Assembly (NCBI RefSeq): GCF_900176305.1 | Contig: NZ_FWXH01000018.1 | Span: 1 to 60,407, forward strand | Reading direction: 5' to 3' | Length of the DNA stretch: 60,407 nucleotides | Source: Clostridium acidisoli DSM 12555 | GTDB taxonomy: Bacteria; Bacillota; Clostridia; Clostridiales; Clostridiaceae | Shown: piece by piece, positions 44,640-53,352 of the stretch | How the letters are laid out: every line of letters starts with the position of its first letter | Position numbering within the stretch: position 1 is the first letter of the stretch | The notes under the pieces: generated by a model | What the model was told of the DNA's origin: nothing | The model's database searches: none | What the model saw: the letters and a program-made list of their open reading frames with translations, nothing else | Translations under genes and position numbers: made by a program

Positions 44640-45755
44640 CTAGCTAGCCTCATCTAACATATCATCAGTCTTAGAAATTTTTTCTCTAATGCCCTTTACA
44701 ACAATAAAGCCAGCAAATACTATAGCTGAATATCCTGCTAATGGATATAGTATATTTACTAACTTATCAAAAGGAATTATCCCACCAAATAATGTAGCAA
44801 CAACTGTTAATATTATAGCAATAATATTAAACTTCTTAGTTCTATCCTTTGCAAATTTTCTTACTGTAACTAAAAGAAATGATGCCACAGCTGAATATAT
44901 ACTTACAACTATAAGTACTGAAAAAATTAATCCTAAAGCTGGTGATATGTGCTTTGCAATTGTAAGTGTTGGAACTTGTTGTCCTGCTATTAACTTATCA
45001 TAAACAACTTCAGCTATAGTTAAAAATATTATTGCAACGGTAAAGGCAACAGTACCTGTAAGTCCTGCTATTCTTGCTTCTTTTTCACTTCCTGCAGATG
45101 CTCCGCAGTCAACTTGGAAAGGTATACTAACCATCAATGCCAAAAATGCATATAGTGCTCCTGACCATGCCCAATTTGATGAAGCTGCTTTAAAGCCTAG
45201 TGTTGGCATAAGCTTACTTGCATTTGTTAATGTACCTGGATGTGCAAAAATTGTAGCAACACCTGCTATACCTACAATAGCTACAAATAAAATTTTCACC
45301 GGTCCTATAACCCCTATTATATCAATAAGCTTTTCCACTCCAAGTAGTGTTGTACCTAATGCCAAAACTGCTATAATACCTGTCCCTACATATGTTGGAA
45401 CACCATAGTATTGATTTATTGTCGCTCCACCACCAGCTAACATTACTACACATATAGCATATACTAACACAACGCTATACCATATATAAACTTGTCCTAT
45501 AATTTTTCCACAATAGTATTCAAATACGTTATATGGATTTTCAAACTTCTTTTTTTGTCCAATTCCAAATAGTGTATAAGTTAGATAACTCATTATAATT
45601 AGAAATATAATTGCTGCAAGTATACCTTTAGTTCCACTTGCTCCGAAAAATTGTAAAACTTCCTGTCCTGTTGCAAAACCAGATCCAATCCAATATGCAC
45701 ACAAGGCTCCTGCCAATAGTACTACTTTTTTGATATTAATTGATGCCTTTTCCAA
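44640..45755 (-). CDS. YkvI-like membrane protein (APC-superfamily transporter)
   Basis: A 371-residue protein with about ten transmembrane helices. The N-terminal AYWIGSGFATGQEVLQFFGA, with its unwound-helix glycine pattern, identifies the YkvI/COG3949 family, related to amino acid transporters of the LeuT-fold/APC superfamily. Substrate unknown. The start is TTG at 45755, 8 bases after AGGAG; the in-frame GTG at 45764 overlaps that site. It has its own consensus promoter and terminator, so it is monocistronic. It is convergent with the topB side and divergent from the ATC-hydrolase/proC pair. Confidence 0.82.
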   Translation of the reverse strand: MEKASINIKKVVLLAGALCAYWIGSGFATGQEVLQFFGASGTKGILAAIIFLIIMSYLTYTLFGIGQKKKFENPYNVFEYYCGKIIGQVYIWYSVVLVYAICVVMLAGGGATINQYYGVPTYVGTGIIAVLALGTTLLGVEKLIDIIGVIGPVKILFVAIVGIAGVATIFAHPGTLTNASKLMPTLGFKAASSNWAWSGALYAFLALMVSIPFQVDCGASAGSEKEARIAGLTGTVAFTVAIIFLTIAEVVYDKLIAGQQVPTLTIAKHISPALGLIFSVLIVVSIYSAVASFLLVTVRKFAKDRTKKFNIIAIILTVVATLFGGIIPFDKLVNILYPLAGYSAIVFAGFIVVKGIREKISKTDDMLDEAS

Positions 45756-45850
45756 CTTTATCACTCCTTTTATTTAGCTTTTTTACTAAGCTATATTTAC
45801 AATTTAATTTCTTTGCGTTATACTTTTCCTAGTAATCAGATTTGTTTTTG

Positions 45851-45879
45851 ATTATAAATTAGCTTATTTCTTTTGTCAA
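45851..45879 (-). promoter_or_regulatory. Sigma-A promoter of the YkvI-like gene
   Basis: Minus strand: TTGACA (plus 45874-45879), 17 bases, TATAAT (45851-45856), both perfect. The leader has a small TAGCTT/AAGCTA hairpin just before the ribosome binding site. Confidence 0.8.
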
Positions 45880-46052
45880 CAAATTTCTACTCATATTTTT
45901 ATATTTAGACAAATATTATTATTTTATATTTTTTCACGTGTACTTTTTATGACTTTAATATGCTTATCTCCTTACTATATAACTAGAAATTTAGTCTTCT
46001 TTGCTATACAATGTTATTAACTTTAGTAAATTATGAAAGGGAGTATGATTAC

Positions 46053-46766
46053 ATGAGTATAAATGAACCTATATACTGTTCTATTGAGCATCACGCAACA
46101 CTCTTTGCTTTATTCTCAAAACATACTATTGAAACCTTTAAAGAAAATGGATCTGGTTTAATTTATAAAGCAGTAGATATATATGGACATGAACGTGGAA
46201 ATAGAATGGCTGAAAGAGCCGTAGAAAATGGAGATTCACTTAATTTTGTAAATAGCCAAGCCTACGGTGAATGGGCCCCCCAAAAAGGTGAAATGGAAAT
46301 GTGCCTTATTAGCACTAATCCCGAATTCATAAATGGCGTTACAAAATGTCCTTGGTGTGCTGCTTGGAAAAAGCATGACCTTTTAGAATATGGAAGAAAT
46401 TATTGCATCAATATAGATGACGCTGTGTTTAATGGCTTCAACAGTAATTTTCACATGAGTGCCACTAGTAACTTAAGCTTTGGTGATGATCATTGTGAAT
46501 TTCATTGGCAAACTCCATTAACTGAAAAAGCTGCAAAAGATCTTGCTAATAAGAAAAAAGATTTAGGAGCTAGCTGTACTAGAGACTTTAACTTTCATAC
46601 AGCACATCTTCTATATTCCTTTAGCAAAACAATAAGAAATGAACTGTCCAGTGATGGAAATTTAATAATTTCTAAAGTTTTAGATGACTATGTAAAGCTA
46701 TTTGGCCATGAATATTTAGATGTATTGGAAAGTGAATTTGGGGAGGAATATTTTTATGCTAAATAA
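46053..46766 (+). CDS. ATC-hydrolase family protein (L-2-amino-thiazoline-4-carboxylate hydrolase-like)
   Basis: A 237-residue soluble protein with the look of the ATC hydrolase family: paired histidines and cysteines in EHHATLFALFSKHTIETF, VTKCPWCAAWKKHDL, YGRNYCINIDDAVFNGF, and GDDHCEFHW near the end of the core. The founding enzyme opens a thiazoline ring on the way to cysteine, but most clostridial members are uncharacterised, so the reaction is not certain. The start at 46053 follows AAAGGGAG; an upstream ATG extension has no site. It overlaps proC by 11 bases, implying coupled translation. Confidence 0.7.
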   Translation: MSINEPIYCSIEHHATLFALFSKHTIETFKENGSGLIYKAVDIYGHERGNRMAERAVENGDSLNFVNSQAYGEWAPQKGEMEMCLISTNPEFINGVTKCPWCAAWKKHDLLEYGRNYCINIDDAVFNGFNSNFHMSATSNLSFGDDHCEFHWQTPLTEKAAKDLANKKKDLGASCTRDFNFHTAHLLYSFSKTIRNELSSDGNLIISKVLDDYVKLFGHEYLDVLESEFGEEYFYAK

Positions 46767-47562
46767 TAAAATTTCATTTATTGGTGGCGGAAACATGGCG
46801 GAAGGCATAATCCGTGGCTTAATTTCAACAAGTGTATTATCAAGTGACAACATAAAGGTTTATGACATTTTGGAGGAAAGATTAGAGTATCTTTATAATA
46901 CTTATAAAGTACATTATTCCACAACAGCTGCTGATGCCGCTAAAAATGCAGATGTACTCTTTATTGCTGTTAGACCTCAAGATATTTTTAAGGTTACAGA
47001 AAGCTTAAAAGACAGCATTTCTGAAAATACTACTATTATTTCAATATGTGCTGGAATAAAGCTAGAAAAGTTAAAAGAACTATTTGGAGCTAATCATAAA
47101 TTAGTTAGAGTTATGCCAAATACAATGATTGATGTACAACATGGCTATAGTGCTGTAAGTACAAACGATAAAGTTAGTAAGGAAGATAAAGCTATAGTTC
47201 AAACTATTTTAAGTTCTCTTGGCCAAACTATGTTCCTTCAGGAAAATATGTTTAATGCCTTTACTGCTTATAGCTGTGCTGGTCCTGCATATGTTATGTA
47301 CTTTATTGCTGGTCTTATTGATGCTGGCGTCCAATCTGGATTTTCACGTAAGGATGCAACTTCTATTGCCCTTGAAAACATTATTGCTTCTGCTCTTACA
47401 ATCAAAGAAACAGGAAAACATCCGTATCAAATTACAGACTCCATGACTTCACCTGCAGGAATAACTATCGATGGTCTTCACTACTTAAGTGAAGCTGGTT
47501 TTCATGGCATAGTTATGTCTAGCGTAAAAAGTGCACTTAACAGGACAAATGAATTAGAATAA
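46756..47562 (+). CDS. proC: Pyrroline-5-carboxylate reductase
   Basis: Last step of proline biosynthesis, NAD(P)H-dependent. The 268-residue protein has the Rossmann start ISFIGGGNMAEGIIRG, VRPQDI, the family signature VRVMPNTM and the C-terminal catalytic/dimer motif AYSCAGPAYVMYFI with DSMTSPAGITIDGLHYL. ATG 46756 is preceded by GGGGAGG, within the 3' end of the ATC-hydrolase-like gene. A terminator follows immediately. Confidence 0.95.
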   Translation: MLNNKISFIGGGNMAEGIIRGLISTSVLSSDNIKVYDILEERLEYLYNTYKVHYSTTAADAAKNADVLFIAVRPQDIFKVTESLKDSISENTTIISICAGIKLEKLKELFGANHKLVRVMPNTMIDVQHGYSAVSTNDKVSKEDKAIVQTILSSLGQTMFLQENMFNAFTAYSCAGPAYVMYFIAGLIDAGVQSGFSRKDATSIALENIIASALTIKETGKHPYQITDSMTSPAGITIDGLHYLSEAGFHGIVMSSVKSALNRTNELE

Positions 47563-47568
47563 AAAAAC

Positions 47569-47595
47569 GGAGGTATTCCTATTACCTCCATTTTT
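47569..47595. terminator. Terminator between convergent proC and cupin genes
   Basis: GGAGGTA / TACCTCC stem with a 7-base loop, T5 on the right and A7 on the left, so it can act on both strands. Confidence 0.8.
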
Positions 47596-47606
47596 CTTTA
47601 TTTTTA

Positions 47607-47927
47607 TTATAAAAGATCTTCCCTCTCTGGTGTAAAGGTCTCAAACATCACTGTATCTAAGAGAGCTATTGCTCCATGTTCTATATTAGGTTCAACATAA
47701 TAAGAATCACCAGCATTTAATACTGTTTTTTCACCTGCTATAGTTACTTCTAAGCTACCTGACAAAATGTAGTTTACTTGTTCATGTGGATGTGAATGGC
47801 TTGGCCCGACAACTCCATTCTTCATATTTACCTGCGTAGACATAAGCTTTTTCCCACCTGCAAAAAATATCCTTTCAAAACCTTCTGGTCCAGTGACAAT
47901 CCTAGTTTCACTTTTTTTAACTATCAT
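47607..47927 (-). CDS. Cupin domain protein
   Basis: A 106-residue single-domain cupin. Cupin motif 1 reads GPSHSHPHEQVNYILSGSLE, with His-His-Glu metal ligands and a fourth ligand in motif 2 (YYVEPNIEHG). A metal-bound small-molecule-binding or isomerase role is typical, but the substrate is unknown. ATG after AAAGGAGA. Convergent with proC; upstream lies the end of the nitrogenase-like operon on the same strand, separated from it by two hairpins. Confidence 0.85.
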   Translation of the reverse strand: MIVKKSETRIVTGPEGFERIFFAGGKKLMSTQVNMKNGVVGPSHSHPHEQVNYILSGSLEVTIAGEKTVLNAGDSYYVEPNIEHGAIALLDTVMFETFTPEREDLL

Positions 47928-48004
47928 AATTAAAACTCTCCTTTGTTTTAATATCTATATAATTTTATTTTAAATTATTCTAAAAGAAATAACTACATAA
48001 ATTA

Positions 48005-48098
48005 TAAAAAAACACATTTTTTAATTTAAAATGTGGAATCCAATATAAATGCTAATAGAGCTGTTTATTGGAATTTTACAATTCACTATAAACAGCTC
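48005..48098 (-). terminator. Terminator region of the nitrogenase-like operon
   Basis: Two hairpins follow the last gene on the minus strand. The first is GAGCTGTTTAT / ATAAACAGCTC (48058-48068 with 48088-48098), with an inner GAATT/AATTC helix. The second is CACATTTT / AAAATGTG (48013-48020 with 48028-48035), followed by T8 and so a proper intrinsic terminator. The rest of 47928-48114 shows no gene. Confidence 0.8.
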
Positions 48099-48114
48099 CT
48101 TAACATTTTCTTTT

Positions 48115-48285
48115 TTATTTAAGCCTTATTTTCTCACTAGTTTCTATTTGAATAAGGACGCCATCCTGAATGACCAGTGTTATTGAGCCATACTTTATGG
48201 TCTTTACTAGTTGCAATATTTTTTCTATATCACATTGTGAAACAGTGTCCTTTTTTTTATAAGTTCTGTTTATATCTTCAACCAT
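48115..48285 (-). CDS. YezD/DUF2292-like small protein
   Basis: A 56-residue frame starting with ATG 8 bases or fewer from AGGAGG, 63 bases after the nifB-like gene on the same strand. The second half, LVKTIKYGSITLVIQDGVLI followed by QIETSEKIRLK, fits the DUF2292/YezD pattern (a beta-hairpin with GxxxLxIxDG and VQIExxEKxR). As I recall, YezD-like genes often lie near sulfur-metabolism genes; this was not checked. It is the last gene before the operon terminator, so it is a component of the SAM-riboswitch operon. It is short enough to be missed by length filters. Function unknown. Confidence 0.75.
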   Translation of the reverse strand: MVEDINRTYKKKDTVSQCDIEKILQLVKTIKYGSITLVIQDGVLIQIETSEKIRLK

Positions 48286-48348
48286 ATCTTCCTCCTCAAT
48301 TAAATTACTATGTCAATTCTAAGTATTAGTCCTATGTCTTATAAAGAT

Positions 48349-49248
48349 TTAACCGTGTGAAAAAGTTTCAAGATCATTTCGTTTTCCATAAAGTAAACTT
48401 GATAAATCTTTTTTCCCTGGTATTCCGCAGGCATCGGCACGGCAATGTTTGCAATGTCTAAATACCTCTAGATATTTTTCTGCTTCAAGTCTTGCATTAT
48501 CAAGCTGCTGGCAAGTAGGTGCAGGAACATGACTAAGATCATGTTGCGGAATCAGTGGTATAATATTATACAGTGTTGCGCCTGCTTCTTTAACAGTTTT
48601 TGCTGTTTCTTCTATGTGTTTATCATTTATTCCCGGTACAAGCACCGTATTAACTTTTACTATTACACCTAGTTCACTTATCTTTTTTATTCCCCTTAAT
48701 TGTGCATCTATAAGGATTTTTGCTGCTTCTTCCCCAAAATATACTTTACCATCTAATATTACATTTGAAATTATTTGGCTTTGAATTTTAGGGTCTACAG
48801 CGTTAACAGTTACAGTTATTGTGCTAACTCCAGCTTCATAGAGATCGTCAGCATAACGTTCAAGTAAAAGTCCATTTGTACTAAGGCATTCAACTAAATC
48901 TGGATATGCTTCATGTACAAGTCTAAAGGTTTCTATAGCATATCCTGTTGCTAAAGTATCACCAGGACCCGCTATTCCAACAACCGTTATTTCTGGACAA
49001 AGTTCAAGTGCTTTTTTAACCGTTGCTACTGCATCTTTTGGATGTAGAATTCCATTTGCAACTCCTGGTCTATCCTCATCCTCATTACAATCTCTTTTGC
49101 AAAACTTACATTGTATATTACAAGTTGGACTTACAGGTAAATGAACTCTGCCATATTTTGTGTGAGCCTCTCCCCCAAGGCATGGATGTATATTGGACAA
49201 TTTCTTAAATTTATCATCCTTATTTACTTTGATTGTATTGCTAGACAT
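48349..49248 (-). CDS. NifB-like radical SAM protein (nitrogenase-cofactor-precursor type)
   Basis: A 299-residue radical SAM enzyme of the compact NifB type, without a NifX-like tail. It begins with the NifB hallmark HPCLGGEAHTKYGRVHLPVS, then the cluster motif C43-x3-C47-x2-C50 and C54-NEDEDRPGV. C121 in VECLSTNGL and C266/C269 in HCKHCRADACG follow. H21, C54, C121, C266 and C269 are at places that hold the extra K1/K2 clusters in characterised NifB, so carbide-containing 8Fe core (NifB-co) synthesis is plausible. Start at ATG 49248 behind GGGTGGT. It directly follows two NifD/K-like pairs in a SAM-riboswitch operon. Confidence 0.85.
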   Translation of the reverse strand: MSSNTIKVNKDDKFKKLSNIHPCLGGEAHTKYGRVHLPVSPTCNIQCKFCKRDCNEDEDRPGVANGILHPKDAVATVKKALELCPEITVVGIAGPGDTLATGYAIETFRLVHEAYPDLVECLSTNGLLLERYADDLYEAGVSTITVTVNAVDPKIQSQIISNVILDGKVYFGEEAAKILIDAQLRGIKKISELGVIVKVNTVLVPGINDKHIEETAKTVKEAGATLYNIIPLIPQHDLSHVPAPTCQQLDNARLEAEKYLEVFRHCKHCRADACGIPGKKDLSSLLYGKRNDLETFSHG

Positions 49249-49293
49249 ATTTACCACCCTTTCCTATACTTAGACATATTTTTTGAATGCGCC

Positions 49294-50592
49294 TTAATTA
49301 AATCTTGTAAGTACTACTGAATATATATCCTCTAAAAGCTTAAGACCACCAGCATATCCTACATATGAACCATTTATAACTAGTCTTTCAACTATAGGCC
49401 ATGAAATTGTAAGATAGTGAGCATTAGTCTCTTTAGCAACTTGTTTCTCCCATGAACTTCCTAAAATAAGTGGATAGCCAAAGAAATCTGCATTCTTAAT
49501 TTCCTCATGAATCAAATATCCATCCGTTGAAAATTCCACCTCTGCTTCTATACCATAGTTCAAAGTTTTAAATTGATTTCTTATCCAATCTCTATATTCA
49601 TTTGGCGTATCATCAGTTATATACTGTTTTGATGGAAAAAGTCCTAAATCATTTACTAAGAATTTTGTAACTGCAAGGGAATATTGTGCATCCGAAACAA
49701 CTACAAATCTTTTTGACATTACACGTGTCTCTAGAAAAACATCTGCAAACCTTTCAATATAGTAGTAATATTCATCCTCATGTTTATCAATTATCTTCTG
49801 AGTTTTTTCATCATCTATTCCCGCAAACTTTCCTACTTCCCTTAAAAATTTAGTTGTCTCAAATGCTCCTATTGGTATAGTAGGATAATGTAAATAAGGT
49901 GTACCAAATTTTTTTTCTAGAAGTTTAACAGTTTCAATTCCAACCCATGGTGATACTAATAAGTTAAAATCTGCTTTTGGAATTTTATCTATGTTTTCAA
50001 GTCCTCTCCCTTGACCAAATATTGTATTGGGTATTAGTCCTAACTCTTCCACAAGTTTTTCTAGTGCTCTTAGATTTCCAAGCCAAAAGGGATCATGCAT
50101 TGGAGGACCTGACCATATGTTTACAAGTCCTGTGATTTTTTCATCAGAAGGTTTTAGATACTGTTCAATAATTGCTTTTATTACCCAGTCATGTCCATTA
50201 TAGTTGTTGCCTTTAAACCCTGGAGTTGATGCATATATTACAGGTTTGTCTGAATCTTTAAAAGAACGAACTACTTCAAATGCATCATCACCTATAATTT
50301 CAGACGTACAACTAGTCAATACTACATATAAGTCAGCGTCTATAACCTTAAGGGAATTTTCTATAGTCTCTTTTAATCTCTTTTCACCTCCAAACACAAC
50401 TTCTTTTTCACTTATATTTGTACATGGATATATATGTGGTGAAAAATATCCAGAACTTCCTACACTACCATTTAACTTTTCTGCACAACCAGGACCTGAA
50501 TGTAATATTGGTATAGCCCTAGTAATTGCTTGAACTGTTTGCATTGCTGTCATTGCGCATTTATATCTTGGTTGGTCTAATATTTTTGTCAT
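49294..50592 (-). CDS. Nitrogenase-like beta subunit (NifK/NifN-like), pair 2
   Basis: A 432-residue nitrogenase component 1 family protein. The three P-cluster-type cysteines are present: C12 (PRYKCAMTAM), C36 (HSGPGCAEK) and C95 (TSCTSEIIGDD), plus an extra C57. The N-terminus is short, lacking the long NifK extension, and the length is nearer NifN. It starts at ATG 50592, whose A is also the last base of the upstream D-like stop (TAATG), with GAGAGGAG 9 bases before. So it is translationally coupled to the D-like partner (50592-52058), with which it should form a heterotetramer. Not a classical nitrogenase; substrate unknown. Confidence 0.85.
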   Translation of the reverse strand: MTKILDQPRYKCAMTAMQTVQAITRAIPILHSGPGCAEKLNGSVGSSGYFSPHIYPCTNISEKEVVFGGEKRLKETIENSLKVIDADLYVVLTSCTSEIIGDDAFEVVRSFKDSDKPVIYASTPGFKGNNYNGHDWVIKAIIEQYLKPSDEKITGLVNIWSGPPMHDPFWLGNLRALEKLVEELGLIPNTIFGQGRGLENIDKIPKADFNLLVSPWVGIETVKLLEKKFGTPYLHYPTIPIGAFETTKFLREVGKFAGIDDEKTQKIIDKHEDEYYYYIERFADVFLETRVMSKRFVVVSDAQYSLAVTKFLVNDLGLFPSKQYITDDTPNEYRDWIRNQFKTLNYGIEAEVEFSTDGYLIHEEIKNADFFGYPLILGSSWEKQVAKETNAHYLTISWPIVERLVINGSYVGYAGGLKLLEDIYSVVLTRFN

Positions 50593-52058
50593 TATTTTTG
50601 CTCCTCTCTTAGGAATTTTCCATTTTGTTGTTTGTACCACCAGTCTGTATACGGAAGTTTTACTCTTGCAGCAAGATTTTTTTCAAAACTTCTATTTTTT
50701 ATTGTATCAAGGAGTGAGTGTGCAAAATTTAATGTACCTTTATACCCAAAAATCATATATTCATCTGCAACATATAGTGCTGGTATCCCCTGCTTTATGG
50801 CCCATACTGTAGTTCCTGGATGTCTTGAAAAATATATATCTGGTTTATATTCATTAAGTATATTAAGTATTTCAAAATTTTGTTGATCCGCTATACTTAA
50901 TTTAAAGTTATTTGGTGAGTTTTCCAATAGATAGTCTAATGCTGGTGGAACCTTTGCATTATCATACTTCTTATCATAATGCCATGCTGCTGCCCATACT
51001 ACCTCAACTCCAAGTTCTTGAAGAACTCTTGTTACTTCAAAAGTGTATCCTGGTCCCATTCCAAGTACTGCACGAAGTCCCTTCAGTTCTTTTTTGACTT
51101 CTTCAATTTTAGGAAGATACTCTGCTCTTTCTCTTGCTATATAATCTTCAACTTGCTGTTTTTTATCTATTACCTCGCCAATTTGCCTAAGCCAAGTTTC
51201 AAAACCTGTTACTCCTAATGGATTTATTGTTCTTACATAAGGTACTCCAAATTTCTCTTCTAATCCATTTCCTAGATATGTTCCTAAAGTACCACATATG
51301 CAAACTGTAGCTAGTGATTCTGAAAGCCTTGACAATTCTTCTACTGTTGAATTTTGATACAAGAAAAGTGGCTCTACATCAAAATTTTTAAATATTTCAA
51401 TTATGTCCTCCCTGGCACTTTCAAAAAAATTTTTAAAATTTATAATGTTTCTTTTGGTTTTTGCTGGTTTAACAATACTTGAAAGCACTGCATGATCGGA
51501 TTCATCAAAGCCAGAGGCCCATATTCTAGATCTAAATCCTTCACAGTGTACAGGCGCTATAGGTATTGGAAGTTCTGCTTTTAATTCATCAACAACGCTA
51601 TCAACATCTTCACCAATTATGCCTGTTACACAAGATGTTCCTATAAATATCGCTTTAGGTTTATACCTTTTGTAAGTTTCTAATATTATTTCTCTAAGAC
51701 TTGTTGTTGCACCAAATACTGTATCCTTCTCATTCATATCTGTGCCTATAAACACAGTAGCATTAGTTACTCCTCTTTTTTTTGCAAGTTGATCATTTGA
51801 TACAGTTACTCCTGGTGCTATAGCCGTACATCCTGATGGTGCATGGTTTATTATTGCTATATCTCTTATTCCAGAAAGTTGACCTAGTGCACATCCAGCA
51901 TTACAGGAGCTTGACTGGCTAAAACATCTGTCTCTATTTTTAAGTCCTCCACACTGCGATTTCTTTACAAGATCATGAATGTTGCCATTGTAACCTGTTA
52001 TAGAACCTAGTCTAGCTTCTCTCGTTGGAACATTTGATCCATTTAAATTAAATGCCAT
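50592..52058 (-). CDS. Nitrogenase-like alpha subunit (NifD/NifE-like), pair 2
   Basis: A 488-residue component 1 family protein. P-cluster-side cysteines: C52 or C56 (SSSCNAGCAL), C77 (NHAPSGCTA) and C143 (GTSCVTGIIGED). C255, 12 residues before EEKFGVPY, aligns exactly with NifD Cys275, the apical iron ligand of the nitrogenase cofactor. The counterpart of NifD His442 is not evident (region ALYVADEYMIFGYKGTLNF). Cofactor binding is therefore plausible, but with a different environment and probably not molybdenum-homocitrate (inference). Ribosome binding site AAGGAGG. C-terminal WW-rich end PYTDWWYKQQNG. Partner is the next gene. Confidence 0.85.
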   Translation of the reverse strand: MAFNLNGSNVPTREARLGSITGYNGNIHDLVKKSQCGGLKNRDRCFSQSSSCNAGCALGQLSGIRDIAIINHAPSGCTAIAPGVTVSNDQLAKKRGVTNATVFIGTDMNEKDTVFGATTSLREIILETYKRYKPKAIFIGTSCVTGIIGEDVDSVVDELKAELPIPIAPVHCEGFRSRIWASGFDESDHAVLSSIVKPAKTKRNIINFKNFFESAREDIIEIFKNFDVEPLFLYQNSTVEELSRLSESLATVCICGTLGTYLGNGLEEKFGVPYVRTINPLGVTGFETWLRQIGEVIDKKQQVEDYIARERAEYLPKIEEVKKELKGLRAVLGMGPGYTFEVTRVLQELGVEVVWAAAWHYDKKYDNAKVPPALDYLLENSPNNFKLSIADQQNFEILNILNEYKPDIYFSRHPGTTVWAIKQGIPALYVADEYMIFGYKGTLNFAHSLLDTIKNRSFEKNLAARVKLPYTDWWYKQQNGKFLREEQK

Positions 52059-52092
52059 TTGAAAATCCTCCTTTATTTCTTTTCATTTTTTG

Positions 52093-53352
52093 TTAATTGT
52101 TATTATATAAATCTTCAAGAAATGTTAAACATCCTCTATAACCAGCGTAACCCTTGTTAATAATAAACGTTTCTGTATTTGGATAACTTACTAGCGTAGT
52201 GAATATGTCCAATTCATTTCCTATTTCTTTTTCAAAACTACTTCCCATAAGGAGTGTAGCTTCATCTTCAAATTCTCTTATTAATTCACTTATTTTCCAT
52301 TTATCAGTTTCAAAAACAACCTTAGGTTTTCTTCCATATTCTAAATTTGCAACTTCTTCTATTTTTGCATGATAAACTTTAGGAATATCATCTGTTATTA
52401 CTGCAAGTAATGGTACTTGACTGTAGTCATTAGCTAAAAATTTTGTTACTCCTATTACTGTGTTTGCATCTCCTACTATGATAAATCTATAATTTGAAAC
52501 TACACCTATATTTCTCTCAAAATGGCTATAAACATAGTCCTCTTCCTCTTCAATTACTTTTTCTACATCATTTCTATCTAAATTTAGCTTTTCTGATAAC
52601 TCTCTTATAAATTTTGAGGTAGCCGTTGGTCCTATAGGTAGCCCAGGATATCTATAGGTATCCACATCAAATTTATTCTGATAAGTTTCTGCTAAATCTT
52701 TTAAAAGCCAAGGTGACAAAACAACATTAAGTGCTGCTTCAGAAGATTTTTTTATAGTTTCAATTCCTTGATGTTCAGTAAAAAATGTATTAACTTTTAT
52801 CCCCAATTTGTTCAATATTCTTGTTAGTTCTTCAAAATTACCTTGCCAAAAGATGTCCTGATGTGGAACTATTCCAAAAAGATTAATTGTTTTTTCTTTT
52901 TTTGGTGAAGTCTCAGTTAAAGCATTTACTAGTGCATCTAAAGTAATCTCATATCCATAGTAGGTATCTCCTTTAAATCCAGATGTTTGAACATTTAATA
53001 TAGGCACACCTTTTCTCTTGAATTCATTAACAACACTATCAACATCATCTCCTATGATTCCAGAAGTACAACCAGTTAAAACCACATATAAATCTCCATC
53101 CATTACTTCTAAAGAGCCCTCAATTGTTTCTCTGAGCCTTTGAATTCCTCCGAACACAACTTCTTTTTCAAACATATTTGTGCTAGGACATCCTATTCCT
53201 CCTATATACCCAGTTTTTTGACCTATTGACACTTGTAGTCCACAGCCAGGTCCCGCATGAAAAATAGGTATAACCCTCTCCACTCCGGTCGCCACTGCAA
53301 GGGCTCCTCCAAGTGCACAGGAAGTTCTTGGGTTTTCTATACATTTGCTCAT
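52093..53352 (-). CDS. Nitrogenase-like beta subunit (NifK/NifN-like), pair 1
   Basis: A 419-residue protein closely patterned on the pair-2 beta subunit: C12 (PRTSCALGGAL), C37 (HAGPGCGLQ), C55 and C95 (TGCTSGIIGDD), with shared landmarks GIQRLRETIEGSLEVMDGDL and the C-terminal INKGYAGYRGCLTFLEDLY. Its ATG overlaps the stop of the pair-1 alpha gene by 4 bases (ATGA), so the two are made together. Similarity between the two beta subunits indicates duplication followed by specialisation, perhaps one pair for catalysis and one as an EN-like scaffold (inference). Confidence 0.85.
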   Translation of the reverse strand: MSKCIENPRTSCALGGALAVATGVERVIPIFHAGPGCGLQVSIGQKTGYIGGIGCPSTNMFEKEVVFGGIQRLRETIEGSLEVMDGDLYVVLTGCTSGIIGDDVDSVVNEFKRKGVPILNVQTSGFKGDTYYGYEITLDALVNALTETSPKKEKTINLFGIVPHQDIFWQGNFEELTRILNKLGIKVNTFFTEHQGIETIKKSSEAALNVVLSPWLLKDLAETYQNKFDVDTYRYPGLPIGPTATSKFIRELSEKLNLDRNDVEKVIEEEEDYVYSHFERNIGVVSNYRFIIVGDANTVIGVTKFLANDYSQVPLLAVITDDIPKVYHAKIEEVANLEYGRKPKVVFETDKWKISELIREFEDEATLLMGSSFEKEIGNELDIFTTLVSYPNTETFIINKGYAGYRGCLTFLEDLYNNN

